Shown piece after piece: positions 17,225 to 26,302 of a stretch of 64,000 bases of DNA. The stretch lies in the NCBI GenBank assembly GCA_012840135.1, contig DUMA01000004.1:62001-126000 (forward strand), read 5' to 3'. Numbering within the stretch: the first letter of the stretch is position 1; each line of letters opens with the position of its first letter. Made by a program: the position numbers and the translations under genes. The notes beneath the pieces were generated by a model that worked only from the letters and a program-made list of their open reading frames with translations, ran no database searches and was not told where the DNA came from. The DNA comes from Thermoanaerobacterales bacterium (lineage in GTDB: Bacteria; Bacillota; Thermosediminibacteria; Thermosediminibacterales; Tepidanaerobacteraceae).

Positions 17225-18004
17225 ATGGCCTATACAATAGCGGTGGCGGGCAAGGGTGGCACCGGTAAAACCACCATTGCGGGATTTCTGGTGGATTACC
17301 TGGTAAAAAACAAAATGACTCCGGTGCTGGCTGTGGATGCCGATCCTAACGCTAATTTAAACCAGGTGCTGGGCATGGAAGTGGAGACCACGCTTGGTGA
17401 AATAAGGGAAGAGGTGAGCATAAAAAACCGGGATGGCAAACTTCCTGGCAACATGACAAAGGCGGAATACATCAACCTGAAACTTCAACAGGCGGTCATC
17501 GAAGGCCGCGGCTTTGACCTGCTGGTCATGGGAAGGCCCGAAGGAGTAGGATGTTACTGCTTTGCCAACGGCCTATTGAAAGAAGCCACCGACAGGCTAT
17601 CGGACAATTATAGATTTATGGTGATCGATAACGAGGCAGGCCTTGAACATCTAAGCCGCCGGACCACAAAAAAAGTAGACCTCATGTTTGCAGTGAGCGA
17701 GTGCTCCAAAAGGGGAATAGATGCAGCTGCAAGAGTAAAAGAACTTATAGAAGAACTTCATCTGGATGTTAAAAACCTTTACCTCATTGTAAACAGGGTT
17801 CCGGAAAGCGGTCTTACCGATGAAATAAAAAAAGCCATTGACGGTTACGGCCTTGAACTGGCTGGTACAGTGCCGTTAGACGGTAAAATCTTTGATTATG
17901 ACAACTTAGGCCTGCCGCTTGTCAAGATACCGGAAGATACACCTGCTTTAAAAGCGGTGAGGAGTATTTTTGATTCATTTTTAACGGCTGTGAAGGATTA
18001 TTAA
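17225..18004 (+). CDS. cooC: Second CooC-type nickel-insertion ATPase (ACS maturation)
   Basis: P-loop ATPase of 259 residues: AVAGKGGTGKTTIAGF at the N-terminus, DADPNANLN, and a Cys-x-Cys in GVGCYCFANGL. It is distinct from the first CooC and resembles AcsF/CooC2, placed directly before acsD-acsC. Likely role is nickel loading of the ACS A-cluster or CODH. The start is set at 17225 because GGAGGCGG lies just upstream; the ATG at 17210 has no ribosome binding site. Confidence 0.9.
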   Translation: MAYTIAVAGKGGTGKTTIAGFLVDYLVKNKMTPVLAVDADPNANLNQVLGMEVETTLGEIREEVSIKNRDGKLPGNMTKAEYINLKLQQAVIEGRGFDLLVMGRPEGVGCYCFANGLLKEATDRLSDNYRFMVIDNEAGLEHLSRRTTKKVDLMFAVSECSKRGIDAAARVKELIEELHLDVKNLYLIVNRVPESGLTDEIKKAIDGYGLELAGTVPLDGKIFDYDNLGLPLVKIPEDTPALKAVRSIFDSFLTAVKDY

Positions 18005-18051
18005 AATAATAGCAGCCCCGATTATAATTCTATGTTTTAGGAGGAATCCAT

Positions 18052-18990
18052 ATGCCTTATAAAAAGCCGTCGCAAAAGTTCGGCGGAAAAATCCGGGAAG
18101 TAACCATCGGGTCAGGTCTGAAGCTGGGAGGGGAATCTACACTGCCCTTTTACAGCTTCGACGGCGACACAGGAGCAAAACCAGCTATCGGCATGGAAAT
18201 ATGGGATATATTCCCCGAAAGCTGGCCCCAGAGTTTGAAAAATATTTTTGGGGAATATGCCCATGACCCGGTAAAATGGGCAAAGTATTGTATCGAAAAG
18301 AGCAATCCCGACTTTATTTGCATAAAACTGGAAGGTGCCAGTCCTGAAGGGAATAATAAGTCTCCCGAAGAATGTGCGGCGGTGGTGAAAAGACTTGCTG
18401 ACGAAATCACACTGCCTCTGGTCATCGCCGGCTGCGATTCCGATGAAAAAAATGCCAGTGTCTTCACCAAGGTAGCCGAAGCGGTGCCGGACAAAAACTA
18501 TGTTTTTCTTTCTGCAGTGGAAGCCAATTACAAAGAAGTAGGAGCCGCCGCTGGTATGGCATACGGAAACATAGTGTCGGCTGAATCTTCGGTAGACCTG
18601 AACCTGGCCAAACAGCTAAACATACTGATAACACAGCTGGGGGTAAAACCCGAAAGGATGGTCATGAATCCTGGATGCTCGGCAGTAGGATACGGTTTTG
18701 AGTATGTGGTCACCACCATGGACAGGATAAGGCTTGCCGCTCTCGACCAGAATGATGTCACGCTGCAGATGCCCATTATTAGTCCGGTCAGCTTTGAGAC
18801 CTGGAAGGTAAAGGAATCGGCGGCTACAGAAAATGATATGCCCGAGTGGGGAAATCAGGAGGCCAGAGGTATAGCTATGGAAGTAGCTACTGCCGCAGGA
18901 GTACTCGCCACAGGTTCCAATGCGGTCATTTTAAGACATCCCAGGTCTGTGGAAGTAATCCGCAATTTTATTGAGGAACTTACAGCATAA
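18052..18990 (+). CDS. acsD: Corrinoid iron-sulfur protein small subunit AcsD
   Basis: TIM-barrel protein of 312 residues, small subunit of the corrinoid/Fe-S protein that carries methyl-cobalamin from AcsE to ACS. The N-terminal VTIGSGLKLGGESTLPFYSF and the barrel motif VIAGCDSDEKN, followed by MNPGCSAVGYGFEYV, match AcsD/CdhD. SD TAGGAGG precedes the ATG. acsC follows within 14 bases. Corrinoid sits between this subunit and AcsC. Confidence 0.95.
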   Translation: MPYKKPSQKFGGKIREVTIGSGLKLGGESTLPFYSFDGDTGAKPAIGMEIWDIFPESWPQSLKNIFGEYAHDPVKWAKYCIEKSNPDFICIKLEGASPEGNNKSPEECAAVVKRLADEITLPLVIAGCDSDEKNASVFTKVAEAVPDKNYVFLSAVEANYKEVGAAAGMAYGNIVSAESSVDLNLAKQLNILITQLGVKPERMVMNPGCSAVGYGFEYVVTTMDRIRLAALDQNDVTLQMPIISPVSFETWKVKESAATENDMPEWGNQEARGIAMEVATAAGVLATGSNAVILRHPRSVEVIRNFIEELTA

Positions 18991-19004
18991 AAGGAGAGAT
19001 GAAC

Positions 19005-20366
19005 ATGGCTTTAAACGGCATGGAAATATACAAGATGCTACCCAAGAAAAATTGCAAGGAATGCGGTTTTCCCACATGTCTTGCCTTTGCCATGAAACTG
19101 GCCCAGGGAGGAACTCAGGCGGAAAAATGCCCTTATATGTCAGATGATGCCAGGGCCAAACTGGAAGAAGCCACAGCACCGCTCATGAAGACCGTAAAAT
19201 TCGGAACTGGAGACAGAATATACTCACTGGGAGGGGAAACGGTTCTTTTCAGGCATGAAAAGACCTTTGTGAACAAACCCAGGTTTGCAGTGATGTTTGA
19301 TGATGGTATGAACGAAGATGAGGTCACTAAAAAAATTAATAATATAAATTCCGTAAATTACACCAGAATCAGTGAAGAAATGTTTGTAGAAATTGCCGCC
19401 TTCAGATGTTCAACGGGTGACAAGCAAAAATTTATTTCCTTAATTAAAAAAGTTGTACAATCCTGCAGCAAAGTTATACCCATGATTATTACCGAGGATA
19501 CCGAAATAGCGTCTGCCGCTGCTGAAGAGTTTTCAAGCCTCGGTCCCATTCTTTACGGTGCCAATGAACAAAATTATGAGACTATGGTAAGTATAGCAAA
19601 GAAATACAACCTCCTTTTGGGAGTGAAAGCCCCGGATCAGGCAAATCTTTACGATCTTGTCCAAAAGATACAGAACTCAGGTTACAGGGAATTGCTTCTT
19701 GACGCCGGTGGCAGGAATTTGAAGACGGCCTTTGACGACGTGGTCAATATGAGGCGGACGGCGCTCCTTTCCCAGGACAGGACCTTCGGCTATCCATCGG
19801 TGGCTTTTGTCTGCGATATGACAAAAGACAAGATGATGGAGGTCGCTATGGCAACTCTATTTGTTGAAAAATACGCTTCCATCATAGTGCTGAACGATAT
19901 GGATTATTCCATGGCTCTGCCCCTCTTCGCTTTGAGACAGAATATTTATACCGATCCGCAGAGGCCCATGAGAATAGAACAGGGCATCTACAGGATCGGC
20001 CAGGCCGATGAGAAGTCTCCGCTTCTCGTAACGGTGGACTTCGCCCTCACCTATTTCATAGTTTCCGGCGAAGTTGAGAGGTCAAAGGTGCCAGCATGGA
20101 TCCTTATACCCGATGCAGGGGGATATTCAGTGCTTACCGCATGGGCTTCTGGCAAGTTCAATGCAAAGAGCATCGCAAAGGCAATAAAGGATTTTGAAGT
20201 AGAAGGCAAGCTGAAGACCAGGGAACTGATTATTCCAGGCAAAGTGGCAGTTTTAAAATCCGACATAGAAGATGAACTGTCGGGCTGGAAGGTCATAGTT
20301 GGAACCCGGGAAGCCGCTGCCCTGCCAGCCTTCCTGAAGGACTACCTGCAGGAAAGGGCATCTTAG
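19005..20366 (+). CDS. acsC: Corrinoid iron-sulfur protein large subunit AcsC
   Basis: Large subunit of 453 residues. An N-terminal [4Fe-4S] domain has LPKKNCKECGFPTCLAFAM and a further Cys in AEKCPYM; a TIM barrel follows, then a C-terminal corrinoid-binding domain ending in KVIVGTREAAALPAFL. The start is the ATG at 19005, 8 bases after AAGGAG; an in-frame ATG at 18999 touches the SD. The cluster supplies the low-potential electron for Co(II) to Co(I) reduction. Confidence 0.95.
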   Translation: MALNGMEIYKMLPKKNCKECGFPTCLAFAMKLAQGGTQAEKCPYMSDDARAKLEEATAPLMKTVKFGTGDRIYSLGGETVLFRHEKTFVNKPRFAVMFDDGMNEDEVTKKINNINSVNYTRISEEMFVEIAAFRCSTGDKQKFISLIKKVVQSCSKVIPMIITEDTEIASAAAEEFSSLGPILYGANEQNYETMVSIAKKYNLLLGVKAPDQANLYDLVQKIQNSGYRELLLDAGGRNLKTAFDDVVNMRRTALLSQDRTFGYPSVAFVCDMTKDKMMEVAMATLFVEKYASIIVLNDMDYSMALPLFALRQNIYTDPQRPMRIEQGIYRIGQADEKSPLLVTVDFALTYFIVSGEVERSKVPAWILIPDAGGYSVLTAWASGKFNAKSIAKAIKDFEVEGKLKTRELIIPGKVAVLKSDIEDELSGWKVIVGTREAAALPAFLKDYLQERAS

Positions 20367-20371
20367 GTGGT

Positions 20372-20431
20372 TGTGACGTGCCTTTGGCCGTCACGAACCA
20401 CAAAAGCCAGGGTTTTTACACCCGTATCAAT
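20372..20431 (+). repeat. acs intergenic leader repeat, copy 1 (before acsE)
   Basis: GTGGTTGTGACG (from 20368) pairs with CGTCACGAACCAC (20390-20402) with one bulge, and the loop closes by GCC-TTT-GGC. The shared core reads GTGCCTTTGGCCGTCACGAA, then CACAA, a TTTTTACACCCGTATCAA segment, and the acsE ribosome binding site. It is closely similar to sequences before acsB, gcvH and the gene at 26303. Confidence 0.8.
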
Positions 20432-20453
20432 TATATGTCAGGAGGAATAGCGT

Positions 20454-21239
20454 ATGGCCAGATTTTTGACCATAGGGGAACGGATTCACGTAATATCCCC
20501 AGTTATAAGAAAAGCTCTTCAAGAAAGGGACCCGAAGCCCATTATAGATAGGGCAAGGGAACAGGTGGAGGCGGGAGCCCATTACCTTGATGTCAACATA
20601 GGCCCTGCGGACAGGGACGGGGAGGAACTTATGCCATGGGTTGTCAAACTGCTGCAGCAGGAATTTCCCAATACTCCACTTTGCTTAGATACCGCTAACA
20701 CAAAGGCCCTGGAAGCAGGAATCAAAGTTTATGACCGTAAAGCCGGCAAGCCCATCATAAATTCGGCTGATGCCGGTTCAAGGATCGGTATGATTGATCT
20801 GGCGGCACAATACGATGCCATGGTTATAGGCCTTTGCGCTAAAGAAGGCATACCACGGGACAATGACGAGAGGATCCAGTACTGCACCGAAATCCTCGAC
20901 AGGGCGATGTCGGCAGGGCTTGACCCCGAAAACATTCTGTTTGATCCGCTTTTCGTTGTAGTAAAGGGAATGCAGGATAAACAGCAGGAAGTTCTGGAAG
21001 CACTGCGCCAGATTACCGAAATGGGCTTCAAGACCACCGGTGGCCTCAGCAATGTTTCCAATGGCTGTCCAAAGGAATTGAGGGGACTGATTGAAGCTAC
21101 GTTCTGCGCCATGGCCATTCAGTGCGGCCTGACTTCGGCCATCATTAACCCATGCAACAAGATGCTGATGGATATCATCAAGACTGCGGATGTGATAAAA
21201 GGCAGAAACCTCTACTGCGACTCATACCTGGAGTTATAG
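20454..21239 (+). CDS. acsE: Methyltetrahydrofolate:corrinoid iron-sulfur protein methyltransferase
   Basis: MeTr of 261 residues, a (beta/alpha)8 pterin-binding protein moving the methyl of methyl-THF to Co(I) of AcsCD. HYLDVNIGPADRDG contains the folate-binding Asp/Asn region, NSADAGSRIG, DPLFVVV and TTGGLSNVSNGCPKE follow, with the Asn important for N5 protonation in the last. SD GGAGG precedes the ATG. It is placed between acsC and acsB. Confidence 0.95.
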   Translation: MARFLTIGERIHVISPVIRKALQERDPKPIIDRAREQVEAGAHYLDVNIGPADRDGEELMPWVVKLLQQEFPNTPLCLDTANTKALEAGIKVYDRKAGKPIINSADAGSRIGMIDLAAQYDAMVIGLCAKEGIPRDNDERIQYCTEILDRAMSAGLDPENILFDPLFVVVKGMQDKQQEVLEALRQITEMGFKTTGGLSNVSNGCPKELRGLIEATFCAMAIQCGLTSAIINPCNKMLMDIIKTADVIKGRNLYCDSYLEL

Positions 21240-21282
21240 TTTATTGTTGCCCGAAAAGGAGGTGTGTCCCCTTACCTATTAT

Positions 21283-21345
21283 CGGTGCTTTTGGCCGTCC
21301 CGAACCACAAACGCCAGAGTCTTACACCAATATCAATAATAAATT
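21283..21345 (+). repeat. acs intergenic leader repeat, copy 2 (before acsB)
   Basis: GGTGCTTTTGGCCGTCCCGA, ACCACAAACGCC and TCTTACACCAATATCAATAA align with copies 1 and 3, ending just before the acsB ribosome binding site. The upstream arm that would complete the copy 1 hairpin is missing here. Confidence 0.75.
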
Positions 21346-21361
21346 TAAGGAGGAGTGTATC

Positions 21362-23485
21362 GTGAGCTTATTCGACATTATATTTACCGGGGCCGAACAG
21401 GCTCTGGCAGCCTGCAAGTCTGCTGTGGAAAAGACTATAGCGGAACTGGGAGATAACGAAAAGGTAGTTTTTCCGGGCACTGCCTACAGCCTACCCACCA
21501 TTTATGGAGCCACAGGCAAAAAGATAAATACCCTGGGAGATTTAAAGGGTGTCATCCCAATAATAGAAAGCCTCATAGTGAAGGAACAAAATCTGGAAAA
21601 AGCCCTGAATGCCGGTCTTGCCACCGCCGTAGCGGCGGAGGTTATAGAGGCCTGCAAGTATACAGGAGGTAAGGAGCCTTATTCGGAACCCTGCAGCGGG
21701 TTTGTTCCTGATACAGTGATCCGTTCCCTGGGAGTCCCTCTGGTGACCGGAGATATTCCCGGCGTGGCTGTAGTCATAGGTGAAGCACCATCCGGGGAAG
21801 AAGCTGCAAAGGTCATAAAAGGCTATCAGGCAAAAGGCCTTCTGGTTTTCCTGGTAGGCAAGGTCATAGACCAGGCAGTAGAGGCCAAAGTGAAGATGGG
21901 CCTGGAGCTTCGGGTCATACCTCTTGGGTATGATATTACTTCGGTCATCCATGTGGTGACTGTGGCCATAAGGGCCGGCTTGATCTTCGGAAACGTGCAG
22001 CCCGGAAATCTTGCTGAACTTCTCAAATACACAAAAGAAAGGGTGCCAGCCTTTGTAAACGCTCTGGGCCCCTTGAGCGAGCTTGTTGTGTCAGCCGGAG
22101 CCGGGGCCATAGCGTTAGGATTCCCTGTAATTACCGACCAGGATGTACAGGAAGTGCCCGGAAACCTCATTGTTCAGAAAGAATACGATAAAATGGTAGC
22201 GACATCGCTGGAAGCCAGGGGGATCAAAATAAAAATAACGGAAATACCTATTCCCGTAGGGTTTGCTGCAGCCTTCGAAGGGGAGAGGGTGAGAAAAGAC
22301 GACATGTTTGCCGAATTCGGTGGAGGCAGGACTACTGCCTGGGAACTTGTAAAGATGAGGGACCTGTCGGAGATTGAAGATCACAGGATTGAAGTTATAG
22401 GTCCCGACCTGGATACCCTGGAGCCCGAAGGCGGCAGGCTTCCCCTGGGGATACTGGTAGAAGTGGCCGGAAAGGGCATGCAGCAAGACTTTGAACCTGT
22501 CATGGAAAGAAGAATACATTATTTTGCCAATTACACCGAGGGTGTTATGCATCTGGGCCAGAGAGACATCATATGGATAAGGATCAGCAAATCCACCTTT
22601 GAGGCAGGTTTCAGATTGAAACATATCGGTGAAGTCCTCTATGCTAAAATACTGGATGAATTTGGCAGCATTGTGGATAAAGTTCAGGTTACTTTGATAA
22701 CCGATAAAGAAAATGTAGAAAAACTGCTGGATGAAATTGCAAGGCCCAGATATGAGGCAAGAGACGCCAGACTCGCAGGCCTTACCGATGAGAGTGTAGA
22801 TGCATTTTACTCCTGCCTGCTGTGCCAGTCCTTTGCACCTGCCCATGTGTGCATAGTAACTCCTGAAAGGCTGGGGCTCTGCGGTGCCGTGAGCTGGCTG
22901 GACGCCAAAGCCACTAAGGAATTGAACCCCACCGGCCCATGTCAGCCCATTGTGAAGGGAGAATGCAATGATGAGGTTAAAGGCAGCTGGGATTCCGTAA
23001 ATAAGGCCGTTTCGGAACTTTCCCATGGAGCCACCACCAGAGTCAATATTTACACCATCATGGAAGACCCCATGACATCATGCGGCTGTTTCGAATGCAT
23101 CTGCGGCATCATGCCCGAAGCCAACGGAGTTATCATAGTAAACAGAGAATACGCCGGAATGACGCCGCTTGGCATGACCTTTGGAGAATTGGCCTCCACT
23201 ACGGGAGGAGGCGTACAAACACCTGGATTCATGGGCCACGGCCGGCAGTTTATAACTAGCAAAAAGTTCTTATACGCCGATGGTGGCCTTGCCAGGGTAG
23301 TCTGGATGCCCAAAGAATTAAAAGAGGCTCTCAAAGAAAAGCTGGAACAGAGAGCCAAAGAAATAGGCATAGAAAACTTCTTCGACATGATAGCCGATGA
23401 GACAGTCGGCACCGATCCCGATGCGGTAGTTGAATTTTTGACGAAAGTCGGCCATCCGGCTTTGACCATGGACCCGATGCTGTAG
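21362..23485 (+). CDS. acsB: Acetyl-CoA synthase catalytic subunit AcsB
   Basis: ACS of about 707 residues, joining CO, methyl and CoA to acetyl-CoA. The A-cluster ligands are visible: SCLLCQSFAPAHVC and RLGLCGAVSW bind the [4Fe-4S], and SCGCFECICGIMPE contains the Cys-Gly-Cys motif of the distal nickel. The start is GTG at 21362 with AAGGAGGAG upstream; the open frame to 21152 overlaps acsE and crosses the repeat. Bacterial full-length type, with the N-terminal domain that contacts CODH. Confidence 0.96.
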   Translation: MSLFDIIFTGAEQALAACKSAVEKTIAELGDNEKVVFPGTAYSLPTIYGATGKKINTLGDLKGVIPIIESLIVKEQNLEKALNAGLATAVAAEVIEACKYTGGKEPYSEPCSGFVPDTVIRSLGVPLVTGDIPGVAVVIGEAPSGEEAAKVIKGYQAKGLLVFLVGKVIDQAVEAKVKMGLELRVIPLGYDITSVIHVVTVAIRAGLIFGNVQPGNLAELLKYTKERVPAFVNALGPLSELVVSAGAGAIALGFPVITDQDVQEVPGNLIVQKEYDKMVATSLEARGIKIKITEIPIPVGFAAAFEGERVRKDDMFAEFGGGRTTAWELVKMRDLSEIEDHRIEVIGPDLDTLEPEGGRLPLGILVEVAGKGMQQDFEPVMERRIHYFANYTEGVMHLGQRDIIWIRISKSTFEAGFRLKHIGEVLYAKILDEFGSIVDKVQVTLITDKENVEKLLDEIARPRYEARDARLAGLTDESVDAFYSCLLCQSFAPAHVCIVTPERLGLCGAVSWLDAKATKELNPTGPCQPIVKGECNDEVKGSWDSVNKAVSELSHGATTRVNIYTIMEDPMTSCGCFECICGIMPEANGVIIVNREYAGMTPLGMTFGELASTTGGGVQTPGFMGHGRQFITSKKFLYADGGLARVVWMPKELKEALKEKLEQRAKEIGIENFFDMIADETVGTDPDAVVEFLTKVGHPALTMDPML

Positions 23486-23496
23486 AGGAAAAGGCA

Positions 23497-23632
23497 TGGA
23501 TCCGTGCATGTCGCCCCTGCTTCGCTTGTTTCAAGCTTAAGAACGTCTTTGGCTTCACTCTACGGTGCCTTTGGCCGTCACGAATCACAAGCGACGAAGT
23601 TTTTACACCCGTATCAAATTTTAAATACGATA
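23497..23632 (+). repeat. acs intergenic leader repeat, copy 3 (before gcvH), longest form
   Basis: Begins GGATCCGTGCATGTCGCC and continues through CAAGCTTAAG to the shared core GGTGCCTTTGGCCGTCACGA (from about 23564), then CACAAGCGACGAAG and TTTTTACACCCGTATCAA. CTTCGCTTG (about 23520-23528) can pair with CAAGCGACGAAG. The full length aligns with copy 4 at 26164. Confidence 0.8.
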
Positions 23633-23644
23633 GGAGAGATGCAC

Positions 23645-24019
23645 ATGGAATTTCCATCTAATATCAAATATCATCCCGAACATACCTGGGCAAGGGTAGA
23701 AGGAGATACAGCCATCATCGGCATAACCGAATACGCTCAGGACCAGTTGGGTGAAATACTTTTTGTGGATCTGCCGGACAAGGGAAAGAAAATAAAACAG
23801 GGAGAAGTTTTCGGCAGCGTTGAATCCGCCAAGGTGGCATCGGATCTTTTTACACCGGTGAGCGGTGAAGTAATAGAAGTAAATACAGAGTTGAGCGATA
23901 GTCCCGAACTGGTTAACGAATCCCCCTATGAAAAGGGCTGGATGTTGAAGGTAAAAATGGATGATGTTAAAGAATTGGAAAAATTAATGGACAGCAGTTC
24001 TTACAAAAAGAGTTTATAG
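23645..24019 (+). CDS. gcvH: Glycine cleavage system H protein
   Basis: Lipoyl carrier of 124 residues. The lipoylation motif GSVESAKVASDLFTP holds the modified Lys near residue 63, and YHPEHTWARVEGD and ITEYAQDQLGEI are typical. It shuttles aminomethyl groups and electrons between GcvP, GcvT and LpdA. The ATG at 23645 is 8 bases after AGGAG; the one at 23639 is too close. It is last in the acsE-acsB-gcvH run and precedes repeat copy B. Confidence 0.95.
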   Translation: MEFPSNIKYHPEHTWARVEGDTAIIGITEYAQDQLGEILFVDLPDKGKKIKQGEVFGSVESAKVASDLFTPVSGEVIEVNTELSDSPELVNESPYEKGWMLKVKMDDVKELEKLMDSSSYKKSL

Positions 24020-24025
24020 TTTATG

Positions 24026-24210
24026 CAGGTCACTTTTGGAAAGTGGCTTCAGTTTTCAGACAAAGCCCGCATGATATTTGCTACGGATGCACTTGTGCCA
24101 TTTGTGGCAGCAGAGCCGCCGACAACCGGGCAAACCATGCCCGCTCCATAATGCATGCGGGTTAAATGGTTTGTAAGCGGTCTGAAGCCATTTTAATAAA
24201 AAGTGACCTG
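24026..24210 (+). repeat. Palindromic intergenic repeat, copy B
   Basis: Outer arms CAGGTCACTTTT (24026-24037) and AAAAGTGACCTG (24199-24210), then TGGCTTCAG (24044-24052) and CTGAAGCCA (24182-24190), surround inner arms AGCCCGCATG (24064-24073) and CATGCGGGTT (24154-24163). The core matches copies A and C. The outer arms pair with each other but differ from those of copy A. It probably also acts as a terminator for gcvH. Confidence 0.85.
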
Positions 24211-24240
24211 TAAAACATTTTTTATTGGGGCGGGGTGGCC

Positions 24241-26163
24241 ATGAGGAAATTTACCGTGTATTTTAAAACTCCGGGGAAAACTGTGGAAGTGGAAAAAGGT
24301 GCAAGTCTCATGGATGCGGCGCGGAAAGCCGGGGTGTTTGTAGATGCACCGTGCGGTGGCAAGGGTCATTGTGGCAAATGCAGGGTAAAAGTGCTCTCCG
24401 GAGAAAATCGGTACCGGCCTTCACACTTGCTCACCCAGGAAGAATTGAATCAGGGGATAAGGCTCGCCTGCCTTACAGAGGTAGAAGGCGACATGACGGT
24501 GGAACTGGTGCAAACCGATACTATAAATGATATAATAGTGGAAGATATCACCTCCAATTTCGATAACCATTCTAGAGTGAAAAGGGCCATTGAGGTACTG
24601 GAAAAATCGGGAATAAAAATTAAAAACAGTTTCGACACAATCAGAATCAAACTTAACGAGCCAACCCTGGATGACAATATTTCTGACTTTGACAGGATAT
24701 TGAAAGAGTTGGGATTCATAGTAAAGTCCGGTGAACTGTCATGCCCTGTGGAAGTGTTCAGAAAGATGCCCCGGATAATCCGGCAAGCCGGTTTTGATGT
24801 AGGCCTTGTGCTCCGTAAAGAACAAAAGGCGTATGAAATTCTGGATATTACAGCCCAAAAGGACAAGAAAATATACGGCCTCTGCGTGGATGTAGGTACC
24901 ACTACCGTAGCATCGTGCCTGGTAGATCTCTCCACCGGCAGGATAGAAGCATCGGCCAGCTGCGGAAATCTGCAGATGCAGTACGGAGGAGATGTCATTA
25001 GCAGAATCATTTATTCCACTGAGCCCGGAGGTCTTGAAAAACTACAAAAGGCAATAGTTTACGGCACCGTCAACAAATTGATAGAAAAGATGGTGCATAA
25101 ACTGGGTTGCAACCATGAAGACATAGTATGTTCGGCCATTGCCGGCAATACCACGATGGCTCATCTTTTCCTCGGTATACCTGTAGAGAATATAAGGCTC
25201 GAGCCCTACATACCGGTCTTCAAGAATTTCCCGGTGTTTAAAGCAAAAGATGTAGATCTTGGGATAAATCCCAATGCCACTGTTTATATGCTCCCCAATG
25301 TGGCAAGCTATGTGGGTGGAGATATAGTTTCAGGAGTCCTGGCATCGGGTCTCTGGAGTAGTGATGAAATCACCCTTTTTATGGACCTGGGCACTAACGG
25401 AGAACTGGTGCTGGGCAATAGGGAATGGATGGTGGCGTGCGCCTGTTCCGCGGGTCCGGCCTTCGAGGGAGGAGATATAAGCTGCGGCATGAGGGCGGCA
25501 CCGGGCGCCATCGATGAGGTCAGGGTTGATGCCAGAACCTTCGCACCCGCTATTAAGACCATCGGCAATACCAAGCCTTCTGGTATTTGCGGATCCGGCC
25601 TCATAGACCTCATAGCTGAGATGTTCCTTTCAGGAATTATCGATGGAAAGGGCAGAATAAAGCAAAACACCCGTAATCGTAGAATAAGGTTTAACCGTGC
25701 CGTCGGATGCTGGGAATATTTGCTGGTGTCCGGGAAAAACACATCCGACGGTAGGGATATAACGATAAATGAGATTGACATAGACAATTTCTTGAGGGCA
25801 AAAGGTGCCGTTTATTCCGGGATAAAGACAATGCTAAACAGTGTCGGCATTGACATGGGAGATATTGAAAAGGTCATAATCGCCGGAGGAATAGGCCAGA
25901 ATCTCGATATTGAGAGCTCCGTAAGAATAGGTTTGCTGCCCGATATAGACCGGGGCAAGTTCGAGTTTATAGGAAACAGCTCCTTAACAGGAGCCTATCT
26001 GTGCATAGTCAGCGAAGAAGCCCGACAAAAAGCCGGGCAGATAGCTGATATGATGACATATATTGAGCTTTCTGCCGACCCGGCATATATGGAAGAATTC
26101 GTCGGCGCCTGCTTCTTGCCCCATACCGATTTGAGATTGTTTCCCAGCGCAAGCGCCATATAG
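24241..26163 (+). CDS. acsV: Corrinoid activation protein AcsV (reductive activator of CFeSP)
   Basis: Protein of about 640 residues. An N-terminal ferredoxin domain with DAPCGGKGHCGKCRVKV and a fourth Cys in LACLTEV binds [2Fe-2S]. The large C-terminal ASKHA-type ATPase region has VDVGTTTVASCLVDL, AIAGNTTMAHLFLGI, FMDLGTNGELVLG and VIIAGGIGQNLDIE. Such proteins use ATP to drive reduction of inactive Co(II) corrinoid to Co(I). The start is ATG at 24241; GTG at 24235 is possible. Confidence 0.9.
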   Translation: MRKFTVYFKTPGKTVEVEKGASLMDAARKAGVFVDAPCGGKGHCGKCRVKVLSGENRYRPSHLLTQEELNQGIRLACLTEVEGDMTVELVQTDTINDIIVEDITSNFDNHSRVKRAIEVLEKSGIKIKNSFDTIRIKLNEPTLDDNISDFDRILKELGFIVKSGELSCPVEVFRKMPRIIRQAGFDVGLVLRKEQKAYEILDITAQKDKKIYGLCVDVGTTTVASCLVDLSTGRIEASASCGNLQMQYGGDVISRIIYSTEPGGLEKLQKAIVYGTVNKLIEKMVHKLGCNHEDIVCSAIAGNTTMAHLFLGIPVENIRLEPYIPVFKNFPVFKAKDVDLGINPNATVYMLPNVASYVGGDIVSGVLASGLWSSDEITLFMDLGTNGELVLGNREWMVACACSAGPAFEGGDISCGMRAAPGAIDEVRVDARTFAPAIKTIGNTKPSGICGSGLIDLIAEMFLSGIIDGKGRIKQNTRNRRIRFNRAVGCWEYLLVSGKNTSDGRDITINEIDIDNFLRAKGAVYSGIKTMLNSVGIDMGDIEKVIIAGGIGQNLDIESSVRIGLLPDIDRGKFEFIGNSSLTGAYLCIVSEEARQKAGQIADMMTYIELSADPAYMEEFVGACFLPHTDLRLFPSASAI

Positions 26164-26285
26164 ATCCCTGAATGCTCTACTTTATCTTTTGCATCAAGCT
26201 AAGGGACCAATCCTGGCTTTGCCATATGGAGGCTTTGGCCGTCTAACACCATCGACGAGTTTTTAAAAAGAATAGATCTATAGTT
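26164..26285 (+). repeat. acs intergenic leader repeat, copy 4 (degenerate)
   Basis: GATCCCTGAATGCTC, GCATCAAGCTAAGG, GGCTTTGGCCGTC and ATCGACGAGTTTTTA align in order with copy 3 over about 120 bases. More diverged than the others. It ends shortly before the ribosome binding site of the gene at 26303. Confidence 0.65.
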
Positions 26286-26302
26286 TGAGAGGAGGTTAAA
26301 TC

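Noticed and set aside
21152-21361. AcsB N-terminus starting inside acsE
   Set aside because: The extension crosses the leader repeat and has no family similarity; GTG at 21362 with AAGGAGGAG fits ACS.
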